A stretch of 64,000 nt of DNA from Gonocerus acuteangulatus (GCA_946811695.1 OX328123.1:9805698-9869697), one strand, 5' to 3'. Shown: positions 37,014 through 52,400, counted from the first letter of the stretch. Notes: generated by a model from the sequence alone, not told the origin. Numbers and translations are program-made.

Positions 37014-37197
37014 CTATTGAAGATTAGACCAATCATCGTGAGGAATCACAGGATCATTAAAAACTTGGTTTTCTTTGATACATTCTCCTCCTTCCCAGTC
37101 GCGAGGCGGTTCAGAATGCCAGCGGGATGCTCTTTTCATCTTGTCCACTCTTTCAACTTTCGGTTCTTCTTTCTTAAAATCTTCATTTCTTATATTG
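37014..37197 (-). CDS. Terminal exon: cytoplasmic tail
   Basis: Acceptor TATTTTTAG, then 60 codons and TAG. The frame is charged and non-repetitive: [20 protein letters not shown], then [18 protein letters not shown], ending PHDDWSNLQ. Its composition is unlike the surrounding AT-rich DNA, supporting real coding sequence. The incoming phase (one base) fits the transmembrane exon. It has no catalytic domain; Ser and Tyr-poor acidic motifs may be adaptor sites, which is speculation. Confidence 0.6.
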
Positions 37198-37318
37198 CTA
37201 AAAATAGATATTAGGAAATGTAGTTACTGAATTCAAGCTAATATACTTGAGTGATGATATTAAGTATCTATTTATTGTGTAAAAAATAATGAAAAGAGTA
37301 AGATGAAAAATAGTTGTG

Positions 37319-37416
<98 letters not shown>

Positions 37417-38814
37417 CTAGCTGTTACCCGGTGTGCAATGCTACACCTAATTTATATTAAATATCTGTAGCTGGGGCGTGCCATGCTACACATGCTTCAT
37501 ATTAAATAGTTGTAACCCAGCTTCTATGGTATGCCTACTTTATATTATATATTTTAAAAAATGATTGATTATATGATATTTGTCCAAATTATGAGAATAT
37601 AAGATTATAAATTGAGAGCTCAGATGAAAAAATTATTTTCCAATGTTTTTAGAGAAAGTGGGGTGGAAAATAAATTAACCCTTATTTTAAAAAGTATACT
37701 ATATTTAAAAAGTACCCTTATTTTAAAAAGTATACTTATTTAAAAAAGTACCCTTATTTTAAAATGGTATTACAATTAAATGATTCCAAATCATTTAATT
37801 GCAATGCCGTTTTAAAGAAAATCCAAACCAAACTCCCTGTGTTTAATTTTTTTAAATAAAAAAAAATGTGTGGTCCATAAATAAATAACAATAAAATTTG
37901 ATGCATTTAATTAAGGTTATGATTAGTTATAAGTTGTAATAATTATAACTGAAACTATATTCTTTATTTTCATTGATTTTTTTTTTTAAATATAATATTT
38001 TTTTATTTTAAGGGCTTCGCACCTAAAGCTAAAACCTCAACCTTGCGCAAATATAATATTAATATGTTATATTGTTTACCTGTTCATGTAATAATCTGTG
38101 ACTGAGTTTTTTTTTATGAATGAAAAAGGTAGTAAGTGGTGCAGGGTTTATGTTATTTTTGCCAAAAGGAAAGTTTTAACATATTGTTTCAAATACACTT
38201 TCACATATTTTTTTTTTCATTTTTTTTTCCCTTTCTATTAAAGCTTCTGTTTCAAATTTTATGGTTTATGAGCTCTTCTATAAGGATAGTCATTCTGTCA
38301 TAGGAAATAGGGGCATATAAGAAGAAAAACAAATTTAAGATATTCTTCTTGCAGTTATGGACAACAATGCTGTCTTGCATTCTATACCTACCTAAGATAT
38401 GTACTAGCTGACTGGGCAAACTTTGTTTTGCCATATAAATTATTTCTAGTGATTATTTTGGTAGTCAAATAAAAAATAACTAACTTATTGTGCACGGGGA
38501 TGTGGCCTATGACTGAAGTACTAATAACGCTATTAAAATTCGTTTGAGCCTTTTGCTCAGATTCAGGCACATAATAAATATGCACCTATGTAATGTAGTG
38601 TATAACATACTGTCTTCTTTTTCGTACTTGGCCACTGCGCATGCGCGAACGCCAGCGGGCACTTTTTTGTAACTTTTTAGCGCGGTTCCTCCCTCCCCGA
38701 TAGGGAGGAACCCCGCTTATAAGGTTGATACAATGAAACAATCCGGAAGTGCCGACTAGAAAATTTCGCGTTTCAGAACTCCTAGAGACCGAATATAACG
38801 GTGGTTAAAATTTG

Positions 38815-38901
<87 letters not shown>

Positions 38902-40138
38902 CTGTTCGCGGATTTCTAGCCTCCCTAATGGTCCGATTTTGATGAAATTTGGTACAAAAATCTGTCGCCCGATTTGAAAGGTCAAGTTCGTTAACCAGCA
39001 AAATCCGCCAACTGGAAGATGGCGTTTGGGGCGAAATTCGCGCAATAAAAATCGTAACGCTTACGTTTTTGAGTTCATAAGCTTGTAAGTGCTCGTTTTA
39101 TAGGCTTCTTTGGCGAGGAAAACGAATGAAACCATTTTCAAGGCAATAGCTTTCACCGTTTTTGAGAAAATTGGAAAAATAGTTTTTGAATACCGTTTTT
39201 GGTTTGGGTACTTAGAATCATGGGATTCAGTTGAAACATTTTCTGCATGTTTTACTATCATTAAAACTAATATGTTGAAATTTTGGTTACGTTTGGAGTT
39301 AAGGAAGGGTTAGAATAAAATATTTTATTAACAGACATAAAAAGTTTTGGTAACTTTGTATATTTTCCTTAATATCTCGGAAAAGGTTGAGAATCTTGCG
39401 AAACGAAGGAATACCATTAGAAAGCTTACTAAATGCTCTACAAAAAAGGTTCTGATGAAAGTTTTGATTAGGCGATGTCAATCGGAGAAATAAGTGCTTA
39501 AAACATTAAAGTAATTGATTTTGCTTATTCGAACTGTTCTTTTTGTCTGTTTTTATTCCTTGTTATTTTTTAATTGCTTATAGTTGGATAATGTATTTTA
39601 CAATAAAACAGATTAGGCAAAATAAGAAAAACAATTCATTGTTAGAAATATAGCTTGCCAAGAGAAAAAGATTCGATGACGTATTTTTAATATTTTCAAT
39701 TGCCTTTATGCTGTTGGTTTTTTTATTTTATTTTTTAATTGATTTTATCTGTAGAATTATTACTATAGTAAAAGAACACAGGAATATGTGAAAATTTTTG
39801 ATATTTTCCAATTCATTGAAACGTATGAAATGAAGTATCGGTAGAAGAGGTTTCTAGGGTCTTGCGGACCCGACTCCAGGTATAGCCATAAAACCCTTTG
39901 AACAAAGGCCGAGGAAAATATTATCTGTTTCTATTCTATGCTTTTCAAATGAGAATAGGGATATGAACAGGAACCGGGGTCTCCCGTGGTGTAATGGCTA
40001 GCGCCTTGGATTCATAAGCGGGAGATGGTGGGTTCGATTCCCAACCTCCGGCAGGAATTTTATCATCCCACAGCCTACTGTTAAAATTGCTCGCTAAACC
40101 CTGGATGTCGGCGCTAATGACCTATATGTTGATGAGCC

Positions 40139-40198
<60 letters not shown>

Positions 40199-43100
40199 AA
40201 CTGGAACCGCGCTAAGATGACGCAGTTCCTGCGAGTCGGACTTTTTGTTTCAGTTTAGTCATCGCTAAAGCATTTTTATGCTAAAATGGGGATTGAAGGT
40301 AGATGTGTGAAAATTTAGGGTTTTATGTACTTTTTGAAGCCAAATCATAAAAAAATAAAAAGTTTGTCCAAAAAATAAAAAAAAAAATTGTTTGGGGTGG
40401 ACCACCCTTATCACTTAGGGGTATGAAAAATAGTTTACATCCTACTGTAAGACCTTCCGAATATACACACAAAATTTCATAAAAATCGGTCAAGCTGTTT
40501 CAGAGGAGTTTGGTTACAAACACTGCGACACGAGAATTTTATATATTACTAGCTGACCCAGGAAACGTTTTGCCATATCAATTATTTCAAGTGATTATTT
40601 TGATAGTCAAATAAAAAATAATTAACTTATTTTAATTATGAGGGGATGAGGTCTAAGCATGACAAAAGAATATAGCGCTGTGAACGATGATGGTCTACAA
40701 AAATAACAAAACTCCAAACATTATTTTTTTTAGTTCATTTTAATTTATTATCTTAAGTAATATATTTAAAATTATATCTCTATGACTAATTATGACAATA
40801 AAAAAAGAACGATATCAATCTCTTACTGCAATGGAGTGTACATTATTTTTGGTTAGTCTGTCTTTAGCCAACACAGACAAACTAGATGGTTTACCTCATG
40901 AGAACATGCAACTTAGAATCGTCCATGTGGGCACACGGTGTGCCCAAATCTAAGCCACAAATATTGTTGAGGTTTATGATTTATTTATTGTTCTCCTTTA
41001 GGCTTCCTCGCTGGGGCATCATCTTTCTTGTCTCCCGGATTCTTTCTCCAGCGGTGCTTCTTCTATGGTCGTTATATTTCGCCCATATCCTAATGGGCTT
41101 TATCAGATGTCGGGGCTTTCTCTTGATGTGTGCAGGAGCTATGATAGCACCTGCACACCTCAAGACAACACAACAACGTCTGATGAAGCCCATTAGGAGA
41201 TGGGCGAAATATAACGGCCATGGTACAAGCACCGCTGGAGAAAGAAGCCGGGAGACATGAAAGATTTATTTATTGTCATTGCTAATTCAATGTGTTTAAA
41301 TTCAATTGGCAAATCTGCAGGGATAATAATGGCTGAAACTTTGCAGGGAGTGAGAGAATGCTTATTGTGTGAGAAATACAGGAGACCAGCTTCGTTCTCA
41401 TCCTTACTCCGTGCTGTTTACTGGACGAGAAGTAGACGCGGCAGAAATAACTGATCGAGTGATACTTGATCAGTTATTGACAACCAAGGGTTGAAAATTA
41501 TTAAAGTACTAATATCGACATTAAAAAATGGGGAATGGAGGTAGAAGAGTGAAAATTTAGGGTTGTATGTATTTTTTGAAGCCAAATCACAAAAAAAAAA
41601 AATGTCTAAAAAATAAAAAAATATTTTTTGGGGTGGGCCATCCTTATTACTGAAGGTTTGCAAAATAGTTTACATCCTATTCTCAGACATACTGAATATT
41701 CAAGATTCCAAATTTATGCCTAGTGAGATTTGGAAAGCTTAGAATACAAAAATTAAACATTTAAAAACAAACATTTTTTTTTTTTTTATTTCGGCAAAAA
41801 TGTCACCTATTTAAACAACATCTCAAAAATATCTCTACCACATCTAAAATAGACGCTAAAGGAGAAGTGCTCAGAATTGCGACAAAAATTGGGATGAATT
41901 TACTGAAGGCCAACATTTTCATACCGTAATTCCAAAAATTGATAAATAAATTCTAACAGGTCATGTACAAGTAAATTCTTACTTCTACAGTTTTAAAATT
42001 AGAGACCAGGCGCATGTCCTTTGTGAGAAGTATACAGAACAGACATACACACACCTCATATATATGACCGTTGACTACAAACAGGAGTTGGAAATCAGTG
42101 GCTGGCAAGTCCTGTTCTGCTGTACAGGAACTTCAAAGAATTTTTGAAAACATTCAGCAGTAAAATCACGGAAGATCAAAATCTTCAAAGATGAGAAGAA
42201 TAAAGTTGTTTCCTTTATGTTTGTTTTTATGTCTAATGTTTTTTTTTTTAATATGACATTTATTATATTATATTATTATTTGAATTATTCAGTTTAATTA
42301 TTTTACAATTTTTAAATTGAAAAATTATCTATAATTTAGCCAGTGCTAAGGCGTATGCACTCCATGCCTGAGATAGTGGGTTCGATTACCACTTGGGGAG
42401 GTGGCTTTTCTTTAGAAAAAAGAATAGGCATCAGCCTTATCCTGGCTAGAAATGGGTGGTAACCTATAGATAACTTGTCCTAAAATTCCGAGTTTATTAT
42501 AAATGGACGTTAAAATTTAAATAAATAAAAATAATTTATTTAATTGTTAAATATTGTAGGAAAATACATTCAATATGCGATGCATGCGGGCGGCATGTAG
42601 TAAATGAACGGCCATATCTTAGGGTTACTGAGCAATGAAATAAAAAAACATTATTTTTTGAACCATATGTTTTCAATTAAATTTAAAAAAAAAACTCAAG
42701 TTTACTGGGGGGTACCATTTTTTCTTATCCTCATTTAGAAACATGAAAAAAAGTAGTTATTAGATTTTTTTTCTTCTTCTTTTTTTTACGGCGCATCTAC
42801 ATCTAAGCCATTAGCGCCGGATTTTGCACTCTTCTTTCAAAGTTTTATTAAATACGTTTATTGATGAGTTTAGTTTCTTCAATGCATTTATCTATTTGAG
42901 TAGGGCGTAATAACCTTGCCTGTTTAGTGCCCTCCAAAACAGGAATCTAATCTAATCTATTTGAGTAAATTAATGCAAACTTTATTCAGAAGAAATCAAT
43001 TAATTTTGTTAATTTAATTAACTGGTCGGTCAATACCAGAAAAGTAACAAAAAATCTTATTGAAATGCAAATTAAAACGTTCCTGCATATTCTAAGGATT

Positions 43101-46100
43101 ATAAAATGTATATGTTTTTACTTGAAAAAAATAAATAAAATAAAAAGATTTGTAGAGAAGAAGGGAATTTCAATCTTAAAAAAATAAATCACTGGATTCA
43201 TTCAAATGTTCAATGCTCTGAGATTAGTATATGGATTAGCTCACTAACTTTTAAGTTATCCCTTAAAAATGAAAAAAATCTTTGTAAGCTTTAGAGGTTA
43301 GTTATTCCAATAAACCAAAATTAAATATTTCTAAACATATTTCAATAAATGAAAAATTGTCTAAATTTATGTTTTATCTAACATACCAGTCACAAATTGC
43401 TGATCCAACTAATAGTGCCAAACTGCAGCCAAAACATAATAAAATAGTGATAGCGTTCATTTTTACTTCAACACTGTAGTTTGACTTGAAACCATATGTT
43501 TAAATAGGCATGTGGTTTCAAGAATTAAAATGCTTTTTGTTGTTTTATATAAAAAAAAATGTATTTAACAGTACATTACAAATTATACAATTTGGTTAAC
43601 AAAAGTTATAAAAAAATATAAATAAAATATACACAATCCGGTAGATCACTTTTACCGTTTTAAACGTAACAATCAATTAACTTTGATCGTACCCATCATT
43701 TGTTTCTTCCCATTCTCTGAGAAAAGTCAAAAAAATGTTTCCATCTCTTACGTTCCAACATATAAAAATTAAGGTACACAATAATAAATTTTGTTTGTAA
43801 GGTACATTTAAATAAAGCTTTGGTATATAAAATTTCGAAATAATAAGCTAATTAACATAAAAATTGTAATAATCATTGCATATTTTAGAGTAATATTAAT
43901 TATTTACAACCTGAAATGGATATTATCAATTTCAGTCTAAGAGTGGTTCACGAAAAAAACGTAAAATGATAATGAAAAGTTTAGAATAAACTACAAAAAC
44001 ATAAAACTTACGACTAAAAATATTTTTTTAAGGAATCAGTTCAAAAAGAAATAACGTATTTAAAGAACATTGTTTTTGTATTTGCCCACAAAAGAGTTTC
44101 TTGGTCATAAAACATGGTAACTAAAAAAAGAAACTTTTGTGAAGTCAATTGTTAATTTTTCAGAAATTTCATGAAATATCACATAATTATATTATACAAG
44201 GATAGTGTGTTTATTGAAAAAAAAAAAAAAAACTTCAAATAATAATTTTTCTGTGTACAGGGTTACCGATAAGTCGACCCACGTCCATCACGAGGTGATA
44301 GTTTTGGTCAAAAGAAACACTTTTAAGCCCATATTGCCTTATCAAAATGTTACCCGTTTCCAAGATATTTAATATTTTAGGTTTTGGGTACTTATTTTTA
44401 TTTCTTGCATTTGAGCAGAATGTTTTCGTATATAAGAAATTCAGAATAAACTATTACTTAAATCAGACTATCAAATGTTTACGAGACAACAGATGGTATA
44501 ACCCAATAACTAAAATGTATATTACATGTACAGAAAAGCTAGCATTTTTTCGATTAATTGAATTATGACCGATTTTAGGAGGATTTTTTAATAGAAAATG
44601 ATAAATTGTTCACCACTTTTCAAAAAATTAATATTTCTTAAAAATTTGACATACTTTACTAAATTTTACCTTCTTCGTTTAACACAATTTTAGTTTTTTG
44701 TTCTAGATTAAAAATTGCCACCTGCAGACTATCGCCCCTGAAAAAGAGGGTTTCAGTTCGTCAGACACAGTGCGCCAATTTGTTTTTGAAGAATAAAAAC
44801 TTTTTTTTTTTTTTAGATAATTTAACATCTACTATATATTTGTCAAATACCACTCACTCACTCACTCACTGACCTATCATCGCTCAGCCCAAACCACTCG
44901 AAAGAAAATTTTGAAATTTTGCATTGAAACTCCCTATAGAACGTAGGCACTCACTAAGAAAGGATTTTTTGATATTCGAATTTTTAAGTATTTTTAGAGG
45001 GGTTTAAAGTTTGAGTTGGTTAGAGCAGGTAAGCCTAGGTAGCATGCGTTGCTAGGGTGATAAGAGAAGAGCTGTTGCCGTACTGTATCTATTTCATAGT
45101 ATTATTTTTAATTGAGGTTAATTTCCACTACAATGGCAGTCCTTGAATTACTAGAAATAAAATGTGATTTTGTCCCTCATGGGCCCTGGTGATGGCCCAT
45201 CCGAGATATTGATATCCCGAACCACTTGACACAAAAATTTGAAATTTTGCACAGACAATACGTTTACAAGTGCAAACACTCGCTAAGAAAGGTTGTTTTT
45301 TTATATTCAAATGTTTAAGTACTTTTAGGGGGGTTTGAATTATTAAGAAGGTCCTCATTGGCTCAAAAATGTTTAGATTTTTATAACAATTGGTACAAAA
45401 AACTTTCTTCTCATTTAAAAGGTCAAGTTCATTAAACAGTTGAATCCGTTTACTGGAACATGGTTTTTGGAGCGAAATTTGTGCGAAAGATTCCTTAACA
45501 TAGGAAAACGAATGAAACCATTTTTTAAGCGAGTTCTTTAGCCATTTACCAGAAAAATTGATAGAAATACTTTTCAAAACTAATTTTCTGTTTGCGTATT
45601 CAGAAACGATGTATGTATATGGAAAAGAATTGTATGATTGGTGATACAAAGTTTTCGGATCTCAGTATATTTTCTAAAATATCTCGAAAACGGTTGAGAA
45701 CTCGTAATATGTGGAAGGCGGCTATTCGAAAGGTTACTAAATTCTCTACAATAAGATTCTGTTGTAATGTTCGGTGGGGCGATGTCAGTCGAAGAGATAA
45801 GTGCTTAAAACTTCAAATTTGTTAGTTTTATGCTTTTCAACGTGTATTTGTCTCTGTTTACCTAACTTTTTAAGCGGTTGTTGTATTTTTTTACTCTCCA
45901 ACGGAAACAAGCACGGTTACCTCCACATGGTGTTTCCTGGATAACTTTAAAGTCCGTGCAATAATAAGCTGTACAAAATAATGTAGTAGTGTTAATTTTG
46001 ATCATATCTTATTTAACTCAATATAAAAAATACTTATCGGCCGTGATGAAGCACGGGTATTCAGCTAGTCCCATATAAAACTGATGACATAAAGAATTGA

Positions 46101-48841
46101 AAAATTTTGATTTATTTGTTATTCATAAATTGAAGAAAATGATTTTGATTTTGATTACACAAGATAGTATTACCCCTTCAACTGGCTACATGTAAAAACT
46201 ATAGCACATATCGTGTTTTACTGCAAAAATATGTCAAAGAAATAATCTTTTAGAGAAAGGCATCTTTATTATGAGTAATTTCTATCCAAATTCCTTGCTC
46301 TCATATTCAGAATCGTAGCATGAGCCTTTGACTTCCTCAGCAGAAGAAGATATTTTGTCTGAAGTACTAACATTTACATAAATAAATTTCTAGTTCCTCA
46401 AAATATTGGAAGAGAATGCTTACCATGTTTTACCTCCGATAAGCTGGCACCATAAAAACGCCAACATTATTCTATAGTCAAAGATATTTCCTACAGTATT
46501 ATATTACAGCAGAACTTAAAAAATAAAAATCACAGAAAATGTTTGTTACCATATTTTACGACTGAGTGCATCAAATCAAAAAATGTCATTACTAAACAGC
46601 GACTAAAATATAGAGAACAATTGTTTTAATTTTTAAACCGCTGAACTGCTTTCTTAAAAAAATATTTTTCCTTGTTAGGAAAATAATTTTTACAGACTTT
46701 AAAATGACTAAAATTATTCAAGCAATGATATACACGAAAACTTGCTCTATCAGCTTATCAAATAAGGCAAAATCTCCACTATACGACTGCTCAGAAATTT
46801 CTTTTGCAGTTCATTTGAATATATCTACAGAACTGACTTAGTAACTACTTGTTTAAAAAGTTCCCAACATTCTTGTCTTTTGGCACTTTATAATTTGCAT
46901 TGGTAACTATCGGATCACGTAAAAGGAAGACGGCAGTTTGCTTCGTCGGCTCCATCTGAACAGTCTTTGCTCCCGTTACAAATCTGTTGAACTGTTATGC
47001 ACCGTCCGTCAACGCAACGCAGCTCACCTGATGGGCAAGGAGATGCATGTGAGTGCATTACCATTTCTGAAAAAAATAAAGTAAAAAATTATCATTCATC
47101 ATGTACAAGGCCACAATTCTCCACTTATGTATTTATTCATTTTTTTTTAATAAATACAATTTTATTTATTTTATTACAAATTGAATATTTAACTTTTTCA
47201 GTTTGCCAAATGCTAAATTTTAATCTATTTTATAATGAGGTCAAAGCCATGAGATAGATAGTTAGCCGTCAAGGTGATAAGCAGTCAGGGAATAGTTGGG
47301 ATTCGGTTAGGAAAATTTGGTTAGGGTCCTCTAAGAGTAATAACTTATAATAACTTATTCATATCCTGGGATGCAACGCTCCTGGATTGTTATTATAATC
47401 AAAATCGTATCCGGAGCCTAGTATATACCAGGTAAATATAGTCCTGTCATTTTTTTTTAAATAGAGTAGAAATAAAGCAAAAGAATATTTCAAATACAAT
47501 TTATTCATCAAAATAGTCACCCTCACTCTCCAAAACCTTCTTCCAACGTCCTCAATGTCACAAACTCCTTTTTTATAAAACTGAGCTGGTTTGGATGAAA
47601 AAAAAAAGTTTCGAAGATGTTTTTCAAGGTCATCACATCCACAAACGTTTTTCCCCGCTTACGGTTGTCTAGAGTTCTGAACAGGTGGGAATCAGATGGT
47701 GACAAATCAGAGCAAGTTTGTCGTGGATCTGACTGGAGGTTCGTCTATGAACGTGATTCATCCCCTCTAGGAAATTTTGCAAACCAGGATTGCGCCTTCC
47801 GATCTGAGAGAGCATCCTCCCCAAACACTTGACGCAGTTTACGAGCAGCCTCGGTGGCTTTTAGGCATAATTTATAACTCATAGACTCGATATCAAGCGA
47901 ACTTGCGTTTCAAGAGAGATCATTGTAAAAAAAATTTACCAGCTCAGAACGTCAACTGGATTAATGTTAACTACCAAAACAAGCATCTTCTAATCCTACA
48001 AGGTTCCTCTTTATTTATCATTATGGTATTAAAGTAAGAAATTTGTAAACATGAGATTTAAAATAAAACACTCCGTGCCAAAGGGTCGTGGGTTTGATTC
48101 CCACTAGGGGTGGTGGCTTTTCTTTAGAAAAAAGAAAAGGCGTCAGCCCTATCCTGGCTAGAGAAGCGTGGTAACCTATGGATAACCAGTCCTAAAATTT
48201 GTAGTTAATAATAAATGGACGTTAAAATTTAATAATACTAAAATAAAAGGACAGAACTTTTTGCGTTAACTGGTACTTCTAATGAAAGCAAATACTTTTT
48301 ATTTTCATAAGTACAACACCACGTTTCATATTGGTACAATACCCACTTTTCAGGTTAACAAAGAAAGCATGTATTTAAAATTTGAAAAAATAAATTTAAA
48401 TTATACAACATACCTTCTTCACTATGACAGTTATTTTCATCTGATTCATCTGAGCAATCAGCATTACCATCGCATCGCCATTCTAGAGGAATACAGCTGT
48501 CTTTACTCTCACATCTGAAAGACCAAACATATTGTTGGATGAATGAAAAAAAAAAAAAAAATCACTTTACTTTACGTATAACAAATATGTAACATAATAG
48601 AAAGAAATAAAAGTCCAACTCTGAATTAAGTACAATTTAATTAAATGTAAATAATAAAATAAAGTGTAGCCAACAGCCATAACCGCATTCAATGCACCGG
48701 TTCCCATAGATCACCAAAGGTAACTAACTTCGGTAGAGACCAGTAACCAGTACCTGAATGGGTTGCCGACCATGTGCTAACCAGGTGGCAACCTATAGAT
48801 AGCCTGGCGATAATAGCCCAATTTTTGGTAGATTGTTAAGC

Positions 48842-48909
<68 letters not shown>

Positions 48910-48936
48910 AAGCACTAAAATGAAGACTGGAGTGAA

Positions 48937-48968
<32 letters not shown>

Positions 48969-49343
48969 AATGATGATTAGATAGTTAGCCGTCGAGGTGA
49001 TAAGTAAAGATGGAATGGTTGGGATTCGGCTAAAAAAACCTCAATATGATTTTTGTTTAAAAAAATCTATATTTTGGACGTTTCGGCTACTCATTGGTAG
49101 CCTTCGTCAGCTAAAATGACAAAAAAAAACAAAACAGAAATTAATACAGAAACAAAAAAAAAGTTTATAATTGTACAATTATAAACTTTTTTTTTTTTTT
49201 GTTTCTGTATTAATTTCTTTTTCTTTTTGTCATTTTAGCTGACGAAGGCTACCAATGAGTAGCCGAAACGTCCAAAATATAGATTTTTTAAACAAAAATC
49301 ATATTGAGGTTTTTTTAGCCGAATCCCAACCATTCCATCTTTA

Positions 49344-49402
<59 letters not shown>

Positions 49403-52400
49403 AAATAAAAAATGTAAATATGGGAATAACTCTATTATTTTTGGTTATTTCCTGGTGTATGAACTTCTACGCAATTAGTGCCACCCATTCTTAACATCCA
49501 AGGTGAGCTAGGGATTTTTTTAGTAAGTCAATTGAAACAAAAAAAAATTGTCTAGCTTCAAGCTTGATTCAAACTTGCTTCTTCTCCATGATGGCCAGGT
49601 GCATTAACCACCCTGCCTCTGGGCGACCCCCTTCGTAATTAATATGATTACTTTATCATATTAATTCATCAGTTTAAAAAAAAAGATTCTTTGAGATGAG
49701 ATTTGTCTAGCTTATAAATTTTTAAACTTCTTCTTTCTAATGAATTTTACCAAACCCTGATTTTGTCCTCCTGGTGTTTTTTGAGGGACCATGTTTGGCT
49801 TCCATAGGAACTAAGAGGAAAGATGCAAGATTCTGCGATATCCTTTTTTGAATATCTTTGTTGGTTCCGTCAGTAAATGAAATTATCGTCCCCAGGTAAT
49901 TACGCTCATTTGAGTATTCTATGGAATCGTTAATTTCTAATTTTATTTCTAGTAGTAAAATAATATTTTATTAATTTATCATTTACTAATAATTACAACA
50001 AAGTCATATGGGGTCAATTGAATCTTCATTCGCAGAGGCATCAGACATGCATACGTCTTAGGCAAAGTACTTAGGCCAATAAAAATGTAGTGTTTGTCGT
50101 TTTGTATCTAGCACTTTAGTAAATGTTGAAATTACAATGTTACCCGGCGCTAATGGCCACGATTTGTTGATGCGCCGTAAAAAAAAAAAAAAAAAAAATT
50201 ACAATGTTACTATACAATTGAATCCTCCAACCAGGCACAATGTTCCTGGCAGAGAAGGAAGCATTGACTATGGTTCATAGGACTTTGGATCGGAATAATT
50301 GGATACATCTGAAGTTTGATGTTTGATGTTTTCACAGCTCTCCAGAGTTCTGAACCGTATGTCCAAATAGGTTGCAGTTGTGATTTGTAATGGATCAGTT
50401 TGCTTTCAGTACTTAAATATGATTTGCGGCTCAACAGTCTGTAGAGTTGTCCAAATCGTCTGTTAAGTTACTGCATTCTAGGATTTAAGTGATATTGCCA
50501 GTTAAGTCGGGAGTCCAAGTACAGTCCGAACTGTATCAGAAGAGGGTAATGGGACGTTATTGAAGTGTACTGATGGACAGGAATTACGCCTGAGGGTGAA
50601 GGTGATGTGATGACATTTTTTCTCGAACAGCTTGATTCTCAATCACCACTCTTGAATTTTAGTCACGTAGGACGGAAGATTCTTGGACCCAGTGTTAGGA
50701 TTTGGATGGGCCTACGAAATATAACACTGCAAACAACCTCAGGATTCAATTGGTGTATCAGTGACAAAAATACTTTACAGCAAAGAAAATCTAAGTAAGT
50801 AATAATATGTAAGTAATAGGTTTATACGTGTTCAGATTCCCAAATAAGGAACGATATTATAGACCCTGCTAATGACCTTAGCAGTCAGAGCACCTATAAT
50901 ATATAAATAAAAAAAATATATAATTTTATTATTAAATAATTTGTGATTTAAAAATGTTTGAACTCACGTGAATTGGTGTTTGTTACAAACTGTGCAATTT
51001 GCTTCATCTGTAGCATTAGCACAATCTTTAATTCCATTACATCTCCAACGTTTTGGTATACAGCTACCATCATCACATCGGACTTCTTTAGGTAGACATT
51101 TCTGCCCTAGAAAAGTAGTTCAGGTTACATTTGGATTAATTCAAAATCTATGTATGCTAATAAATAGTTGACAGGATTGAGCAAAAATAAATGAACCCAC
51201 ATAAATTGGAAAACATTGTTTACATTACTAGTATAGATGGCACAACTACTAAATGTGTGAAATTCAAAATTAAGACACAGCATTTTGTGGCTCAGTTAAA
51301 AAATGGAAAAAATATCAATAAAATATAATAAAGAATTTTAGTCTTGTATTTATTACCTTATAAAATGTCTTACCTTTAGCGAAATTGACACATTCGGCTG
51401 AATTATCTGAGTCGGGATAGTTATCACATTGGAAGACTTTTGATAGATCAAGCATGTCCAGAATGAAGTCGTTGCAATCTTCTGCCACAGCTGTTCAAAA
51501 AAAGAATAACTAATTTATTTATCTATATATATAAAAATCACATGTAAGTTTGTCTGTCTGTCTGTTCTTTATACAAATCCACACCGTTTGACCAATTTGG
51601 ACCAAACTTGGCACACATGTACTTCTTGATACGGGAAATCTCCTAGGCTAGGTCAAAATAGTCAAATTTCGAAATTTGGTCAAAAGGTCAAAAGTTTTGT
51701 TCAAGAAAAATTGGCTACACTGAACCATTCATATTCTGACAGCCATTTTGAATAATGTCTCAAATTTATTTGTTGATGTTCTTGATAATTAGAATAACTC
51801 GAACTCATTGATGACTTTACATCATTATATAATCTTATATATATAAAATCTTCACAGTTCGGAAGTAACGAGTTCCAAACTGTCAATTAAAGAAGAGTGA
51901 ATTGTTCAGAAATAGGGTAAATCTGAAGGAGAGCGTCCTCAGCTACGATTTTTTTCAAAGTTTGCACTCTAACGTATTTTGATGCACTAAACACGAATCC
52001 GTTGAAAAAAAAAACCCCGCTCTCAACTAGGAAAGAAGTTATTTTAAAAAAAGTTCACTTGGACGACCAAAAAAAGAGAATGCCTTGGACGACTTTTGGG
52101 CATAGAATTCTTTTCATTTCTGCGAGTTGGATTGACTAGGGGTTTTGATGTTTTCTTGGGCGAGCGGAAACGCATAGCACGTATGCCCAAAAGCGACAGT
52201 TTACGACCAAGCCAGCTACCACAGGTGAGTCTACATTTCAATTACACTTCGTCATTAAGGACTATTGCGCATGCGCGTGTTTACATATAAGCTGTTTACC
52301 CCGTCTTTTATAACCTCCATAACAGTGAACTTTAGTGCTTAATAACTTCTTTCCTAGTTGAGAGCGGGTTTTTTTTTTCAACGGATTCGTGTTTAGTGCA

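Larger units (their letters stand above)
41027..41262. repeat. Palindromic repeat with two opposed hammerhead-like cores
   Basis: Arms of about 115 bases meet at GTGCAGGAGCTATGATAGCA. Open frames run on both strands because the arms mirror each other. Sequence unrelated to the 25 kb and 49 kb palindromes except for the core motif. Confidence 0.75.
49003..49348. repeat. Near-perfect 346-bp palindrome with opposed hammerhead-like cores
   Basis: TAAGTAAAGATGGAATGGTT on the left, AACCATTCCATCTTTACTTA on the right; centre at TTATAATTGTACAATTATAA (about 49176). The outer part matches flanks at 14340, 15853 and 47285. Confidence 0.85.

Noticed and set aside
40886..41260. 124-residue open frame ([13 protein letters not shown]...)
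   Set aside because: It spans the palindrome, and an open frame also exists on the other strand for the same reason; no domain recognised.
43387..43473. Start of a claudin-like four-helix protein at [10 protein letters not shown]
   Set aside because: Kept as the transmembrane exon of the Fz/LDLa gene instead, because both splice phases match; a separate gene remains possible.
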